64,000 nt of DNA from Thiohalophilus sp. (GTDB lineage: Bacteria > Pseudomonadota > Gammaproteobacteria > UBA6429 > Thiohalophilaceae), in contig NZ_JAXHMV010000002.1 in NCBI RefSeq assembly GCF_034521165.1, forward strand, positions 310,001 to 374,000, written 5' to 3'. Below, one piece after another: positions 9,966 to 18,416 of the stretch (the first letter of the stretch is position 1; every line of letters begins with the position of its first letter). Position numbers and translations under genes: made by a program. The notes beneath the pieces are model-generated. The model had not been told where the DNA came from and did not search any database. It worked only from the letters and a program-made list of their open reading frames with translations.

Positions 9966-10191
9966 TGAAAATAACGCAAAGGACGCAAAGACGCGAAGAA
10001 CGCAAAGTTATTTATTATGGAGTTGTAGGGTGGCTCAAGCGTTAGCGGAGCCACCTTGTACAGCAAGACCTCTTACAGCCAAGAAATTGCCGGATCCGTT
10101 TCGCTTGATCCGACCTACGATTTATAGCGGACCAATTTATGTATTTCCTTTGCGAACTCCGCGTCTTTGCGTCCTTTGCGTTTCTTTTCCA
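9966..10191. repeat. MITE-like element, copy 2
   Basis: Same structure and orientation as 6736-6954: left end TGAAAATAACGCAAAGGACG, internal hairpins GGTGGCTCAAGCGTTAGCGGAGCCACC and CCGGATCCGTTTCGCTTGATCCG, right end GTCCTTTGCGTTTCTTTTCCA. The two copies bracket the whole cytb561-pepSY-RR-HK operon. It fills most of the gap between that operon and grxD. Confidence 0.8.
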
Positions 10192-10218
10192 GAAACGCCA
10201 AAAAGTGCTGGATAAAAA

Positions 10219-10240
10219 AAACCCGGCCGGGGCCGGGTTT
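10219..10240 (-). terminator. Intrinsic terminator of grxD
   Basis: A perfect stem AAACCCGGCC / GGCCGGGTTT with a 2-nt centre is followed, on the minus strand, by a run of T residues (the A run at 10214-10220 on the plus strand). It lies about 25 bp after the grxD stop. Confidence 0.9.
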
Positions 10241-10265
10241 GGGGTCGTGCGCACGGCGTTGGCCG

Positions 10266-10580
10266 TTACTGGACGGCTTCACCCACCGCCTTCTGCAGGT
10301 CACCCTTCTGGTACATTTCCAGGGTGATGTCGCAGCCGCCGATCAGTTCGCCGTTGATGTAGATCTGCGGGAAGGTCGGCCAGTTCTGGTACTTGGGCAG
10401 GTTTTCCATGATTTCCGGATCGGTCAGGATATTGACGTGGGCAAATTCCTTGCCGCATTCCATCAGCGCCTGGGCCGCCCGGCTGGAGAAGCCGCACTGG
10501 GGCATGGTGGGTGTGCCTTTCATAAAGATCACAACCGGGTTCTTTTTGACGATGTCGTCGATTCGTTCCAATGCATCCAT
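10266..10580 (-). CDS. grxD: Monothiol glutaredoxin (Grx4 type)
   Basis: 104 residues. The monothiol active site CGFS is at residues 29-32 in MPQCGFSSRAAQALM, with the cis-proline motif WPTFPQIYINGELIGGCDI downstream, typical of glutaredoxins that bind a [2Fe-2S] cluster with glutathione and deliver Fe-S clusters, often with BolA. The ATG at 10580 (MDALERIDDIV) matches the family start; an open frame extends 36 codons upstream but has no family similarity. A terminator follows the gene. Confidence 0.96.
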   Translation of the reverse strand: MDALERIDDIVKKNPVVIFMKGTPTMPQCGFSSRAAQALMECGKEFAHVNILTDPEIMENLPKYQNWPTFPQIYINGELIGGCDITLEMYQKGDLQKAVGEAVQ

Positions 10581-10735
10581 TACTCGCACCTCGATATTGG
10601 CATTTGTGGTCGGCCACGCCGCCTGGGACGCGCCACTAAAATCAGTGTTACCTAATATAACCGGTTTGCCGCGAAAATACCATAGCAAAATACTCTGGTA
10701 TAAAAGCGGCCTGTGTTTTTACACATGCTGCCGGC

Positions 10736-12541
10736 TCAGCCGTTTTTCAAGGGATCGACGTGGATCTGAAACCACAGTTCCAGCAGGGCCATATGCCAGA
10801 GCTTGCTGCCGCGCAGCGCCGTAAAGTGTTGATCCGGCGCCGCCAGCAGCTTGTCCACGTACTCCCGCTGGTAGATTCCCCGTGCCCGGCAGGCGTCGGA
10901 ATTGACCAGTTCGCGCATGAAATCGAGGAATTCGCCGCGCACGTATTTGAGCGCCGGCATGGGGAAATAGCCCTTGGGCCGGTCGATCACACTGTCGGGC
11001 ACCAGGCCGCGGGCCACCCGCTTGAGAATATGCTTGGGCCCCTCGCCACCCGGGCCGTTACCCAGCTTGAGCTCCGGCGGCATCTGCGCGGCCAGTTCCA
11101 CCAGCTGGTGATCCAGAAACGGCACCCGCGCCTCCAGCCCCCAGGCCATGGTCATGTTGTCCACCCGCTTGACCGGATCGTCGACGATTAACGTGGTGAC
11201 ATCCATGCGCAGCACCCGATCGATGAACTCGTCGGCCTGTGGCTTGCCCAGCAACGCGGCAATGGTCTGCGAGGTGACATCCGTCCCGCGACAGGACTCG
11301 GTGACCATCTCGTTGAACTCGCTGTGCGGTCGATCGAAGTAATAGCGGGCAAAGCGCTCCACGTCGCTGCCTTCGGTATCCTGCTGCATCTGCCCATACC
11401 AGAAATAGCCAGCGAACACCTCGTCCGCGCCCTGGCCGCTCTGCACCACCTTCACTTCCTGCGAGACCCGTTCGCCCAGCAGGTAGAAGGCTACCGCATC
11501 CTGGCCGAACATCGGCTCGGCCATTTGTGCCACCGCCTCGGGCAGGCGCGGCAGGACCTCTTCGTTGGGAATATGATATTTCTGGTGCCGGGTCCGGTAG
11601 CGTTCCACCACCTGATCCGAGTATTCGAACTCGCTGCCCTTCTCTTCGGGCTGGTCCTCGAAACCAATGGAAAAGGTGCGCAGATCCTTCACCCCCGCCT
11701 CGGCCAGCAAGGCCACCAGCAAACTGGAATCCAGCCCGCCGGAGAGCAACACCCCGACCGGCACATCGGCCACGTCCAGCCGCTTGCGCACGGCATCGCG
11801 CAGCGCATCGTGAATCGCGCCGGTCCACTCGGCTTCGCTCAACGCTTGCGCCGGCCGCCGGGCTTTTAAATGCCAGTAACGGCGCTCGCGTGGTGATTCG
11901 CCATGGGTGAAGGTGATGGAAGTCCCGGGCACCAGCTTGCGCACGCCCTTTAATATAGTGTGCGGCGCCGGGACCACGCCGTGCAGGGTAAACTGGTGAT
12001 GCAGCGCCACCGGATCCACGTCGGTATCCACGCCACCGGCCGCCAGAATCGCCTGCAGGTTGGAGGCAAACAGCAGACGGTGCTTGTCCAGTGAATAATA
12101 GAGCGGCTTGATGCCCATGCGATCCCGGGCCAGGAACAACGTCCGGTGATTCAAATCCCAGATGGCGAAGGCGAACATGCCATGCAGATACTCGGGACAA
12201 CGTTCGCCCCACTTGTGATACGCCTTGAGGATGACTTCCGAATCACCGTCGGAAGAAAATGAATACCCTTCACGGATAAACTCGGCGCGCAGCTCGCGGT
12301 AGTTATAGATGGCGCCGTTGAACACCAGCACCATCCCCAGTTCGCGATCCACCAGCGGCTGGTTGGAGCGTTCGGACAGATCGATGATCGCCAGCCGCCG
12401 ATGACCGAGAGCGATCTGCTCATTCGACCAGTGATTTTCAAAATCCGGCCCGCGCCGCACCAACGCCGGCAGCATCCGCTTGACCGTCTCTGGTTGCGCC
12501 GGTTGACCGTCGAGTCTTAATTCGCCGCAAATGCCACACAT
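10736..12541 (-). CDS. Class II glutamine amidotransferase / asparagine synthase-like (NAGGN-type amidotransferase)
   Basis: 601 residues. The N-terminal Ntn domain begins MCGICGEL, so Cys2 is the glutaminase nucleophile, which fixes the start at 12541. RRGPDFENHW, FNGAIYNYRELR and SSDGDSEVILKAY follow. The C-terminal synthase domain has the ATP-pyrophosphatase loop LLSGGLDSSLLVALL near 270 and SGQGADEVFAGYFWYG. The pattern is closest, from memory, to the AsnB-like amidotransferase that works with an ATP-grasp/GNAT synthetase in making the osmolyte N-acetylglutaminylglutamine amide. That partner is not in this window, so plain asparagine synthesis or another amidation remains possible. Confidence 0.82.
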   Translation of the reverse strand: MCGICGELRLDGQPAQPETVKRMLPALVRRGPDFENHWSNEQIALGHRRLAIIDLSERSNQPLVDRELGMVLVFNGAIYNYRELRAEFIREGYSFSSDGDSEVILKAYHKWGERCPEYLHGMFAFAIWDLNHRTLFLARDRMGIKPLYYSLDKHRLLFASNLQAILAAGGVDTDVDPVALHHQFTLHGVVPAPHTILKGVRKLVPGTSITFTHGESPRERRYWHLKARRPAQALSEAEWTGAIHDALRDAVRKRLDVADVPVGVLLSGGLDSSLLVALLAEAGVKDLRTFSIGFEDQPEEKGSEFEYSDQVVERYRTRHQKYHIPNEEVLPRLPEAVAQMAEPMFGQDAVAFYLLGERVSQEVKVVQSGQGADEVFAGYFWYGQMQQDTEGSDVERFARYYFDRPHSEFNEMVTESCRGTDVTSQTIAALLGKPQADEFIDRVLRMDVTTLIVDDPVKRVDNMTMAWGLEARVPFLDHQLVELAAQMPPELKLGNGPGGEGPKHILKRVARGLVPDSVIDRPKGYFPMPALKYVRGEFLDFMRELVNSDACRARGIYQREYVDKLLAAPDQHFTALRGSKLWHMALLELWFQIHVDPLKNG

Positions 12542-12545
12542 ATAA

Positions 12546-13157
12546 AAACAGGTCCGAGTTACGAGGGACGAGTGACGAGGAAACACCACATTCCCGACCC
12601 TCAATTAAAATCAATATCTTTTTATCAGAGACGCTTCCCAAAGACCATCTGCCAGAATAACAGTATGTCTCTTCTACTCACACATGATCAGAAAATCCGA
12701 AAGCTCGTGGATATAGAGAACAATTTGTTTTCCTTCGTGTCTTCGCGTCTTGGTGGTTAATGTTTTTCCTCGTCACTCAAAAAACAGGTCCGAGTTACGA
12801 GGGACGAGTGACGAGGAAAACTCATTCACGCCCTGCTCAAATTAAAGTCAGTGCCTTGTCACCATAAACAACTGCCAGAGACTAACACGGCACGAAGCTG
12901 CGCATCGTACCATTCCACAAAGTTTCAAAAAGCTTGTTATTCTTCGTGTCTTCGTGACTTGGTGGTTAATATTTTACCTCGTCCCTCAAAAAAAACAGGT
13001 CCGAGGGACGAGTGACGAGGAAACCCCTCATTCATCCTTCAAAGTTTGAATTAAATTACTTTGTCATAAATATTCGGAGAAATACCACTACAGCCTGATT
13101 GTTTCTCCCGCCCTTATCGTTACTGCTTTTCCTCGTCCCTCGTCACTCGTCCCTCGG
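12546..13157. repeat. Three diverged ~210-235 bp tandem units
   Basis: Units start near 12546, 12781 and 12989. Each begins AACAGGTCCGAG..GGACGAGTGACGAGGAAA. Units 1 and 2 both end with CTTCGTGTCTTCG..CTTGGTGGTTAATnTTT and a CCTCGTC..CTCAAAA tail. The interiors have diverged strongly. The third unit lacks the CTTGGTGGTTAAT part and runs into the 3' end of the hydantoinase B gene. No coding potential was seen between 12542 and 13119. Confidence 0.75.
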
Positions 13158-14712
13158 CCCTGCGTTGCCCATATCCGCCCCCGCCGGCCGTCTCAATGGT
13201 GAGAATATCTCCAGCCTTGACGCTGATATTGATCTTGCCGGGCAACGGCTGTCCGTTGAGGCGATTGATGCCCGGCTGCCCGGGCTCGCCGCCTTCGAGA
13301 CCCCAGGGGGCGTGGGTGCGTCGTTCGGTTAACAGCGTGACCGAGGCCGGGGCGAGGAATTCGAATTCGCGGATCAGGCCGTCGCCGCCGCGGCGCGCTC
13401 CCGCGCCGCCGGAGCCGGTGCGCAGGGCGTAGCGGCGCAGGCGCAGGGGATAGTTGGATTCGAGCACTTCCAGCGGCGTATTGCGGGTGTTGGTCATGTG
13501 GGTCTGGATGCCGGACAGGCCGCCGCCGTGGCGCCCCGCGCCCATGCCGCCGCCGATGGTTTCGTAATAGTCCCAGCCCGGTGTTCCGAGCTCGCCGGCA
13601 TGGCCCCCCGCATATCCCATGGCCAGGTTGTTCATGCTGCCGTGGCTGGCGGCGGGGATCTGCTCCGGCAGGGCTTCGGCCAGGGCCCCCATGACGACAT
13701 CCACGATACGGCTGCTGGTCTCCACGTTGCCGGCGGCCACGGCAGCCGGGCGCCGGGCATTGACCAGACAGCCTTCGGGCGCATCGAGTCTGATCGGGCG
13801 GAAACTCCCGGCACAGGCCGGGGTGTACTCCGGCATCAGGCAACGGAAGACGTAATAGACCGCAGCAGCCGCCACCGACAGGGGGCAGTTCACATTGCCG
13901 GGTGTCTGCGGCGCGGTGCCGGCAAAATCGACCGCGACGGTCCCGTTGTTCACCTGCAGTGTGACGGCGATGGCCAGATCGCGATGCCCCAGCCCGTCAT
14001 CGTCCAGATAATCGACAAACCGGTATTCGCCGTCGGGGATCACCCGCAGGGCCTCGCTGGCGAGGCGTTCGGCATACTCGTTCAGCTCGACCAGTCCGCG
14101 GGCAAACGCCGCCGGCCCCAGCGCCTCAACCCGTTCGGCAAGCCGTGCCAGGCCGACGCGGTTGGCGCTCATCTGGGCGGCGAAATCGCCGCGTCCGGCC
14201 GTGCCGTTGCGTACCCGGCGCAGAATACTGTCCAGAAACGCGCTATCCAGCTGCCCCGCTCTGACCAGTTTGGTCGGGGCCAGTACCATCCCCTCTTCCT
14301 CCAGGGAGCCGGAGATCGGCATGGACCCCGGCGATTCGGCGCCGATGTCGGCATGATGCGCGCGGTTGGCGACAAAGGCCAGCAGCTCATCGGCCACGAA
14401 CAGGGGCGCGATGACCGTCACATCGGGCAGATGGGTGCCGCCCAGATAGGGGTCGTTGACGATCACCATATCGCCCGGCTGCCAATCGATCCGGCGCACG
14501 ATATCGGCCATGGCATAGGCCATGCTGCCCAGGTGCACCGGAATATGCGCCGCCTGGGCGCACAACTGTCCACCGGCATCAAAAATGGCGCAGGAGAAAT
14601 CAAGCCGATCGCGAATATTGGGTGAAAACGCCGCACGTTGCAGCACGGCACCCATCTCATCGCTGACGGCATTGAGCCGACTGGAAAAAATACTGAGGCT
14701 GATCGGATCCAT
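13120..14712 (-). CDS. Hydantoinase B / oxoprolinase-family protein (HyuB type)
   Basis: 530 residues from the ATG at 14712 (MDPISLSIFSSRLNAVSDEM). HyuB hallmarks: AAHIPVHLGSMAYAM near 85, GDMVIVNDPYLGGTHLPD near 109, FVANRAHHADIGAESPGSMP near 137, and the glycine-rich C-terminal segment with SGGAGARRGGDG. Family members pair with a HyuA-type ATPase subunit to hydrolyse hydantoins or 5-oxoproline, or to carboxylate acetone or acetophenone. No HyuA partner lies in the window, so the substrate is unknown. The last ~12 codons (after GGGGYGQ) are encoded by the cgagggacgagtgacgagg repeat, so the natural C-terminus has been replaced or extended by repeat sequence. Confidence 0.88.
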   Translation of the reverse strand: MDPISLSIFSSRLNAVSDEMGAVLQRAAFSPNIRDRLDFSCAIFDAGGQLCAQAAHIPVHLGSMAYAMADIVRRIDWQPGDMVIVNDPYLGGTHLPDVTVIAPLFVADELLAFVANRAHHADIGAESPGSMPISGSLEEEGMVLAPTKLVRAGQLDSAFLDSILRRVRNGTAGRGDFAAQMSANRVGLARLAERVEALGPAAFARGLVELNEYAERLASEALRVIPDGEYRFVDYLDDDGLGHRDLAIAVTLQVNNGTVAVDFAGTAPQTPGNVNCPLSVAAAAVYYVFRCLMPEYTPACAGSFRPIRLDAPEGCLVNARRPAAVAAGNVETSSRIVDVVMGALAEALPEQIPAASHGSMNNLAMGYAGGHAGELGTPGWDYYETIGGGMGAGRHGGGLSGIQTHMTNTRNTPLEVLESNYPLRLRRYALRTGSGGAGARRGGDGLIREFEFLAPASVTLLTERRTHAPWGLEGGEPGQPGINRLNGQPLPGKINISVKAGDILTIETAGGGGYGQRRAEGRVTRDEEKQ

Positions 14713-14894
14713 ACGCACGATGGTACCAGAGCCATTGATGGAGAGGGCTTGCAAGAGTTAGACTTTGTCCAAGATTATTTACTAAAATACTACGGAATAT
14801 TCTGAATAGGCCTAAGCGGTCCACGCAGAAGGTCTACACTTAATCCAACCCTGGCATTTATCCGAACCAGAAAGCGCGAAAAGGAGTGCTATTG

Positions 14895-15476
14895 ATGAAA
14901 CATGAACTGCCCGATCTCCCCTATCCCAAGAATGCCCTCGAACCGCACATCTCGGCCGAGACTCTCGAATACCATCATGGCAAGCACCATGCCGCCTATG
15001 TGAATAAACTTAATGAACTGATCCCCGGAACCGAATTCGAAGACATGTCCCTGGAGGACATCGTCAAGAAGGCCAGCGGCGGTATCTTTAACCAGGCCGC
15101 CCAGGTATGGAACCACACCTTCTACTGGAACTGCCTGAGCCCCAATGGTGGCGGCGAACCTACCGGTGCGATCGCCGATGCCATTAACCAGGCCTTCGGC
15201 TCATTTGAGGCCTTCAAGGAGAAGTTCAATGCCTCAGGTGTGGGTAACTTTGGTTCCGGCTGGACCTGGCTGGTCAAAAACCCTGACGGTTCCGTCGAGA
15301 TCGTCAATACCTCCAATGCCGGCAACCCTATGACTGACGGCAAAACACCGCTGTTAACCGCGGATGTATGGGAGCATGCCTATTACATCGACTACCGCAA
15401 CGCCCGTCCGAAGTACCTTGAGAACTTCTGGAACCTGGTAACCTGGGATTTCGTGAACCAGAACTTCAGCGGCTGA
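14895..15476 (+). CDS. sodB: Superoxide dismutase, iron type
   Basis: 193 residues; disproportionates superoxide. Metal ligands are visible: His in the N-terminal LEYHHGKHHAAYVNK region, His in WNHTFYW, and Asp and His in ADVWEHAYYIDYRNAR. The run FNQAAQVWNHTFYWNC plus GSGWTWLVKN follows the iron-type SodB pattern (Q-AAQVWNH) rather than the Mn type. The ATG at 14895 has AAAAGGAG nine bases upstream; the in-frame GTG at 14886 overlaps that site and is unlikely. A terminator follows. Confidence 0.97.
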   Translation: MKHELPDLPYPKNALEPHISAETLEYHHGKHHAAYVNKLNELIPGTEFEDMSLEDIVKKASGGIFNQAAQVWNHTFYWNCLSPNGGGEPTGAIADAINQAFGSFEAFKEKFNASGVGNFGSGWTWLVKNPDGSVEIVNTSNAGNPMTDGKTPLLTADVWEHAYYIDYRNARPKYLENFWNLVTWDFVNQNFSG

Positions 15477-15507
15477 ACCCGATATCAACACAACATCGGG
15501 TTGACAG

Positions 15508-15537
15508 GGGCGGTCCTGCAACAGGGCCGTCCTTTTT
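15508..15537 (+). terminator. Intrinsic terminator of sodB
   Basis: An 11-bp stem GGGCGGTCCTG / CAGGGCCGTCC (with G-U pairs) around CAA, followed by TTTTT, begins about 30 bp after the sodB stop. Confidence 0.88.
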
Positions 15538-15835
15538 ATAATCTTTTGGGTAACGACCCCACAACACCCGACAGATGACAGTATCCGGCCATACAACTCC
15601 GACCGGTGTATCCGAATTTGCAGAGCCCGATTGGAAATGTGGATAATGTCGCCACCTCAACTGTAATCAGCAGACAGTAGCTGGCACTCTCAGACCGTAC
15701 CTGAACGGTTCTAGTCCCGTTCTGCCTCGCCTGACAGGATATAGTAACCCGGCCGAGCGCTTATCGCCGATCCCCTCTACCGCAATAAAGCTACACAAAA
15801 ACTGTACCAATTATATTCCCACAAGACAGTATCGT
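15538..15835. other. Intergenic region between sodB and argD, no gene seen
   Basis: AT-rich non-coding sequence with only short open frames that have no coding character. It leads into the promoter and leader hairpin of argD listed next. Confidence 0.5.
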
Positions 15836-15863
15836 TTGACTTCGGGCAGAGTCGCACTAGAAT
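15836..15863 (+). promoter_or_regulatory. Putative sigma70 promoter of argDF
   Basis: TTGACT (15836-15841) and TAGAAT (15858-15863) with a 16-bp spacer, about 75 bp upstream of argD. I could not recognise a convincing ArgR box around it. Confidence 0.5.
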
Positions 15864-15874
15864 TAACGGTTTTC

Positions 15875-15903
15875 CGGCAGTCCGCGCAGGGCTGCCGTTT
15901 TAT
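15875..15903 (+). terminator. Leader hairpin with T-rich tail upstream of argD
   Basis: CGGCAG (15875-15880) pairs with CTGCCG (15892-15897) and is followed by TTTTATTTT. Just upstream, AACGG can compete with the CCGTT of the right arm. The hairpin begins only a few bases after the expected transcription start and may attenuate the argDF transcript or act as an RNA stabiliser. There is no leader peptide ORF to suggest classical attenuation. Confidence 0.4.
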
Positions 15904-15937
15904 TTTCCTGAACCGGTAAATTAGCGGAACCTGAAAA

Positions 15938-17110
15938 ATGGCCGATCATCTGATGCACAATTATGCGCCGCTGCCTGTCACCTTTGTCCGGGGTGAAGGG
16001 GCGTGGCTGTGGGATACCGAGGAGCGCGCTTATCTCGACGCGCTGAGCGGGGTCGCGGTCTGCGGGCTGGGGCACGCGCATCCGGCGATTGCCGACGCCA
16101 TCGCCGAGCAGGCGCGCACGCTGGTGCATACCTCTAACTGGTATCACATCGCCCGACAGGAGGCGCTGGCCGCGAAGCTGACCGCGATTGCCGGGATGGA
16201 CAACGCCTTTTTCTGCAATTCCGGCGCCGAGGCCAATGAGGCGGCGATCAAGCTGGCGCGTCTGCACGGGCGGCAAAAACAGATCGAGACGCCGACCATC
16301 GTGGTCATGGACGGCAGCTTCCACGGCCGCACCATGGCGACCCTGACCGCCACCGGCAACCCGAAAGTGCAGGCCGGCTTTGAGCCGCTGGTGCCCGGCT
16401 TTGTGCATGTCCCCTATAACGATGTGAGCGCCATCGAACAGCTGGCCGCGCAACGGGATGACATCGTCGCGATCATGGTCGAGCCGATCACCGGTGAAGG
16501 GGGGATCCGGATTCCCACCGACGACTACCTGCCGCAGTTACGCGGTCTGTGCGATGCGCACGACTGGCTGCTGATCGCCGACGAAATCCAGACCGGCATG
16601 GGCCGCACCGGCCAGTGGTTCGCCTTTCAGCATAGCGGGATTCAGCCGGATATCATCACCCTGGCCAAGGGCCTGGGTAACGGCGTGCCCATCGGGGCCT
16701 GCCTGGCCCGGGGCCGGGCGGCCGATTTGTTCCAGCCCGGTCAGCACGGCAGTACCTACGGCGGTAACCCACTGGTCTGTGCCGCGGCCCTGGCGGTGAT
16801 CGAAACAATCGAACGCGAACATCTGGCCGCGCGGGCCGGCTGGCTGGGGCAGCACATGCTGAACCGGCTGTACGAATCGCTGGCGAAAACCCCGGGGGTT
16901 GTCGAGTGCCGGGGCAAGGGCCTGATGCTGGCCGTGGAACTGGATCGGCCCTGCGGGGAACTGATGCAACAGGCTCTGGACAAGGGGCTGCTGATCAATG
17001 TCACCGCCGGCAACGTGCTGCGCCTGCTGCCGCCGCTGATACTCAGCGATGAAGAAGCCGAACAGATTATCAATGGCGTGAGTGAACTGATTCAGGGCTT
17101 TCTGGCCTGA
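15938..17110 (+). CDS. argD: Acetylornithine aminotransferase
   Basis: 390 residues; PLP-dependent class III aminotransferase that converts N-acetylglutamate semialdehyde to N-acetylornithine in arginine synthesis and may also act on succinyldiaminopimelate precursors. Key elements: FFCNSGAEANEAAIKLAR (phosphate-binding), MDGSFHGRT, the IADEIQTGMGRTG aspartate region near 210 and the PLP lysine in TLAKGLGNGVPIGA at residue 244. It is followed 24 bp later by argF in the same orientation, so the two form an arginine operon. Succinylornithine transaminase is a paralogous alternative, but the argF neighbour favours ArgD. Confidence 0.93.
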   Translation: MADHLMHNYAPLPVTFVRGEGAWLWDTEERAYLDALSGVAVCGLGHAHPAIADAIAEQARTLVHTSNWYHIARQEALAAKLTAIAGMDNAFFCNSGAEANEAAIKLARLHGRQKQIETPTIVVMDGSFHGRTMATLTATGNPKVQAGFEPLVPGFVHVPYNDVSAIEQLAAQRDDIVAIMVEPITGEGGIRIPTDDYLPQLRGLCDAHDWLLIADEIQTGMGRTGQWFAFQHSGIQPDIITLAKGLGNGVPIGACLARGRAADLFQPGQHGSTYGGNPLVCAAALAVIETIEREHLAARAGWLGQHMLNRLYESLAKTPGVVECRGKGLMLAVELDRPCGELMQQALDKGLLINVTAGNVLRLLPPLILSDEEAEQIINGVSELIQGFLA

Positions 17111-17134
17111 GATCGCGCCGCAAGAGGAAAAGCA

Positions 17135-18067
17135 ATGATGGTGAAACACTTTTTGACCCTGCTGGATATTGAAGGCCATGTGCTCGATCAGATCATCGAT
17201 CGGGCCATCGAACTCAAACAGATGCAGCACCGCGGTGCCGTGTACGAACCGCTGAAGAACAAGGTGCTGGGGATGATCTTTGATAAATCCTCCACCCGCA
17301 CCCGCGTCTCGTTCGAAACCGGCATGGCCCAGTTCGGCGGCCACGCGATCTTCTTGTCGCCGCGCGACACCCAGCTCGGTCGCGGTGAGCCGGTGGAAGA
17401 CAGCGCCCGGGTCCTGTCGCGCATGGTGGATATCATCATGCTCCGCACCTACGCCCACGATACCGTGCAGCGCTTTGCCGAATTCTCGCAGGTCCCGGTG
17501 ATCAATGCCCTGACCGATCTCTATCATCCCTGCCAGCTGCTGGCCGATATGCAGACGTTTCGCGAGCATCGCGGGGCCATCCGGGGCAAGACCGTGGCCT
17601 GGATCGGGGACGGCAACAACATGTGCCATTCCTATATCAATGCCGCGCGCCAGTTCGATTTTCAGTTGCAGATCGCCACTCCCGCCGGATACGAGCCGGA
17701 TCCCGAGATCGTCGCCGCCGCGGGCGATCGGATCACGATCAGCAATGATCCCGAAGCCGCCGCCCGGGGCGCGGCTCTGATCACCACCGATGTCTGGGCC
17801 AGCATGGGTCAGGAAGAGGAACAGGAATTGCGCAAGCAACAGTTCGAAGCCTTCCAGGTCAACAGTCAGCTGATGTCACTGGCCAACAAGGATGCCATTT
17901 TCATGCATTGTCTGCCGGCTCATCGCGGCGAGGAAGTCACCGCCGAGATCATGGACAGCCCGCACAGCGTGGTCTGGGAAGAGGCGGAAAACCGCCTGCA
18001 CAGCCAGAAGGCCCTGCTCGAGCATCTGCTGGCCGTACCGACCGAGCTGGAGCCGCAGCGGCGTTAA
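17135..18067 (+). CDS. argF: Ornithine carbamoyltransferase
   Basis: 310 residues; transfers a carbamoyl group from carbamoyl phosphate to ornithine to give citrulline. Carbamoyl-phosphate site KSSTRTRVSFETGM near 50, the HPCQLLADMQT element near 130 and the ornithine-site HCLPAHRGEEVT near 258 are all intact. Two ATG codons in tandem could start it; the first has AGAGGAAAAGC upstream. It lies downstream of argD. With argA at 25.5 kb the window holds three arginine steps, but they are not in one operon. Confidence 0.95.
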   Translation: MMVKHFLTLLDIEGHVLDQIIDRAIELKQMQHRGAVYEPLKNKVLGMIFDKSSTRTRVSFETGMAQFGGHAIFLSPRDTQLGRGEPVEDSARVLSRMVDIIMLRTYAHDTVQRFAEFSQVPVINALTDLYHPCQLLADMQTFREHRGAIRGKTVAWIGDGNNMCHSYINAARQFDFQLQIATPAGYEPDPEIVAAAGDRITISNDPEAAARGAALITTDVWASMGQEEEQELRKQQFEAFQVNSQLMSLANKDAIFMHCLPAHRGEEVTAEIMDSPHSVVWEEAENRLHSQKALLEHLLAVPTELEPQRR

Positions 18068-18416
18068 GGTTGAAGTATTTATCAACGGCACTGGAAATAA
18101 CGCGCAGGACGTAAAGCAGAATAGTTTACATGAACGCACCCTGCCAGACTGTTTGTCGGTCACATGGATAATGCACATTGTAGGAGCGCTTCCAGCGCGA
18201 CTCATACTTATCGCGGCAAAGCCGCTCCTACCGAGAATCTGATACAAACCTGCCAAACGCTATACACTATGCAGGGTGCGTTCCACGCACCATGACCTCC
18301 ACGAAATGGAAGATAGTGATTTCTCTGTGACCTCGGCGTCCTCTGTGGTGAAATACTATAAAGTTCCCCCTTCCCATGGTCGCTATAATAAAGTATCTGT
18401 ATTCAGGAGACGGTGC
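18068..18416. repeat. Intergenic region with REP-like palindrome 18180-18231
   Basis: Contains GGAAATAACGCGCAGGACG (18088-18106, a fragment of the MITE-like end) and a full REP-like palindrome TAGGAGCGCTTCCAGCGCGA .. TCGCGGCAAAGCCGCTCCTA. It also has a CCTCGGCGTCCTCTGTGGTG element. No gene was seen; an open frame starting at 18276 runs through this repeat material into the Sel1 gene and is not believed to be coding here. Confidence 0.55.

Noticed and set aside
6736..10191. Composite transposon
   Set aside because: The arrangement fits, but there is no transposase or visible target duplication, so it is reported only as a pair of MITE-like repeats.
13498..14625. 375-codon plus-strand open frame opposite the hydantoinase B gene
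   Set aside because: Shadow frame; the minus-strand product has all HyuB motifs.
16538..17839. 433-codon minus-strand open frame opposite argD-argF
   Set aside because: Antisense shadow of two well-recognised genes, with composition typical of the reverse of GC-rich codons.
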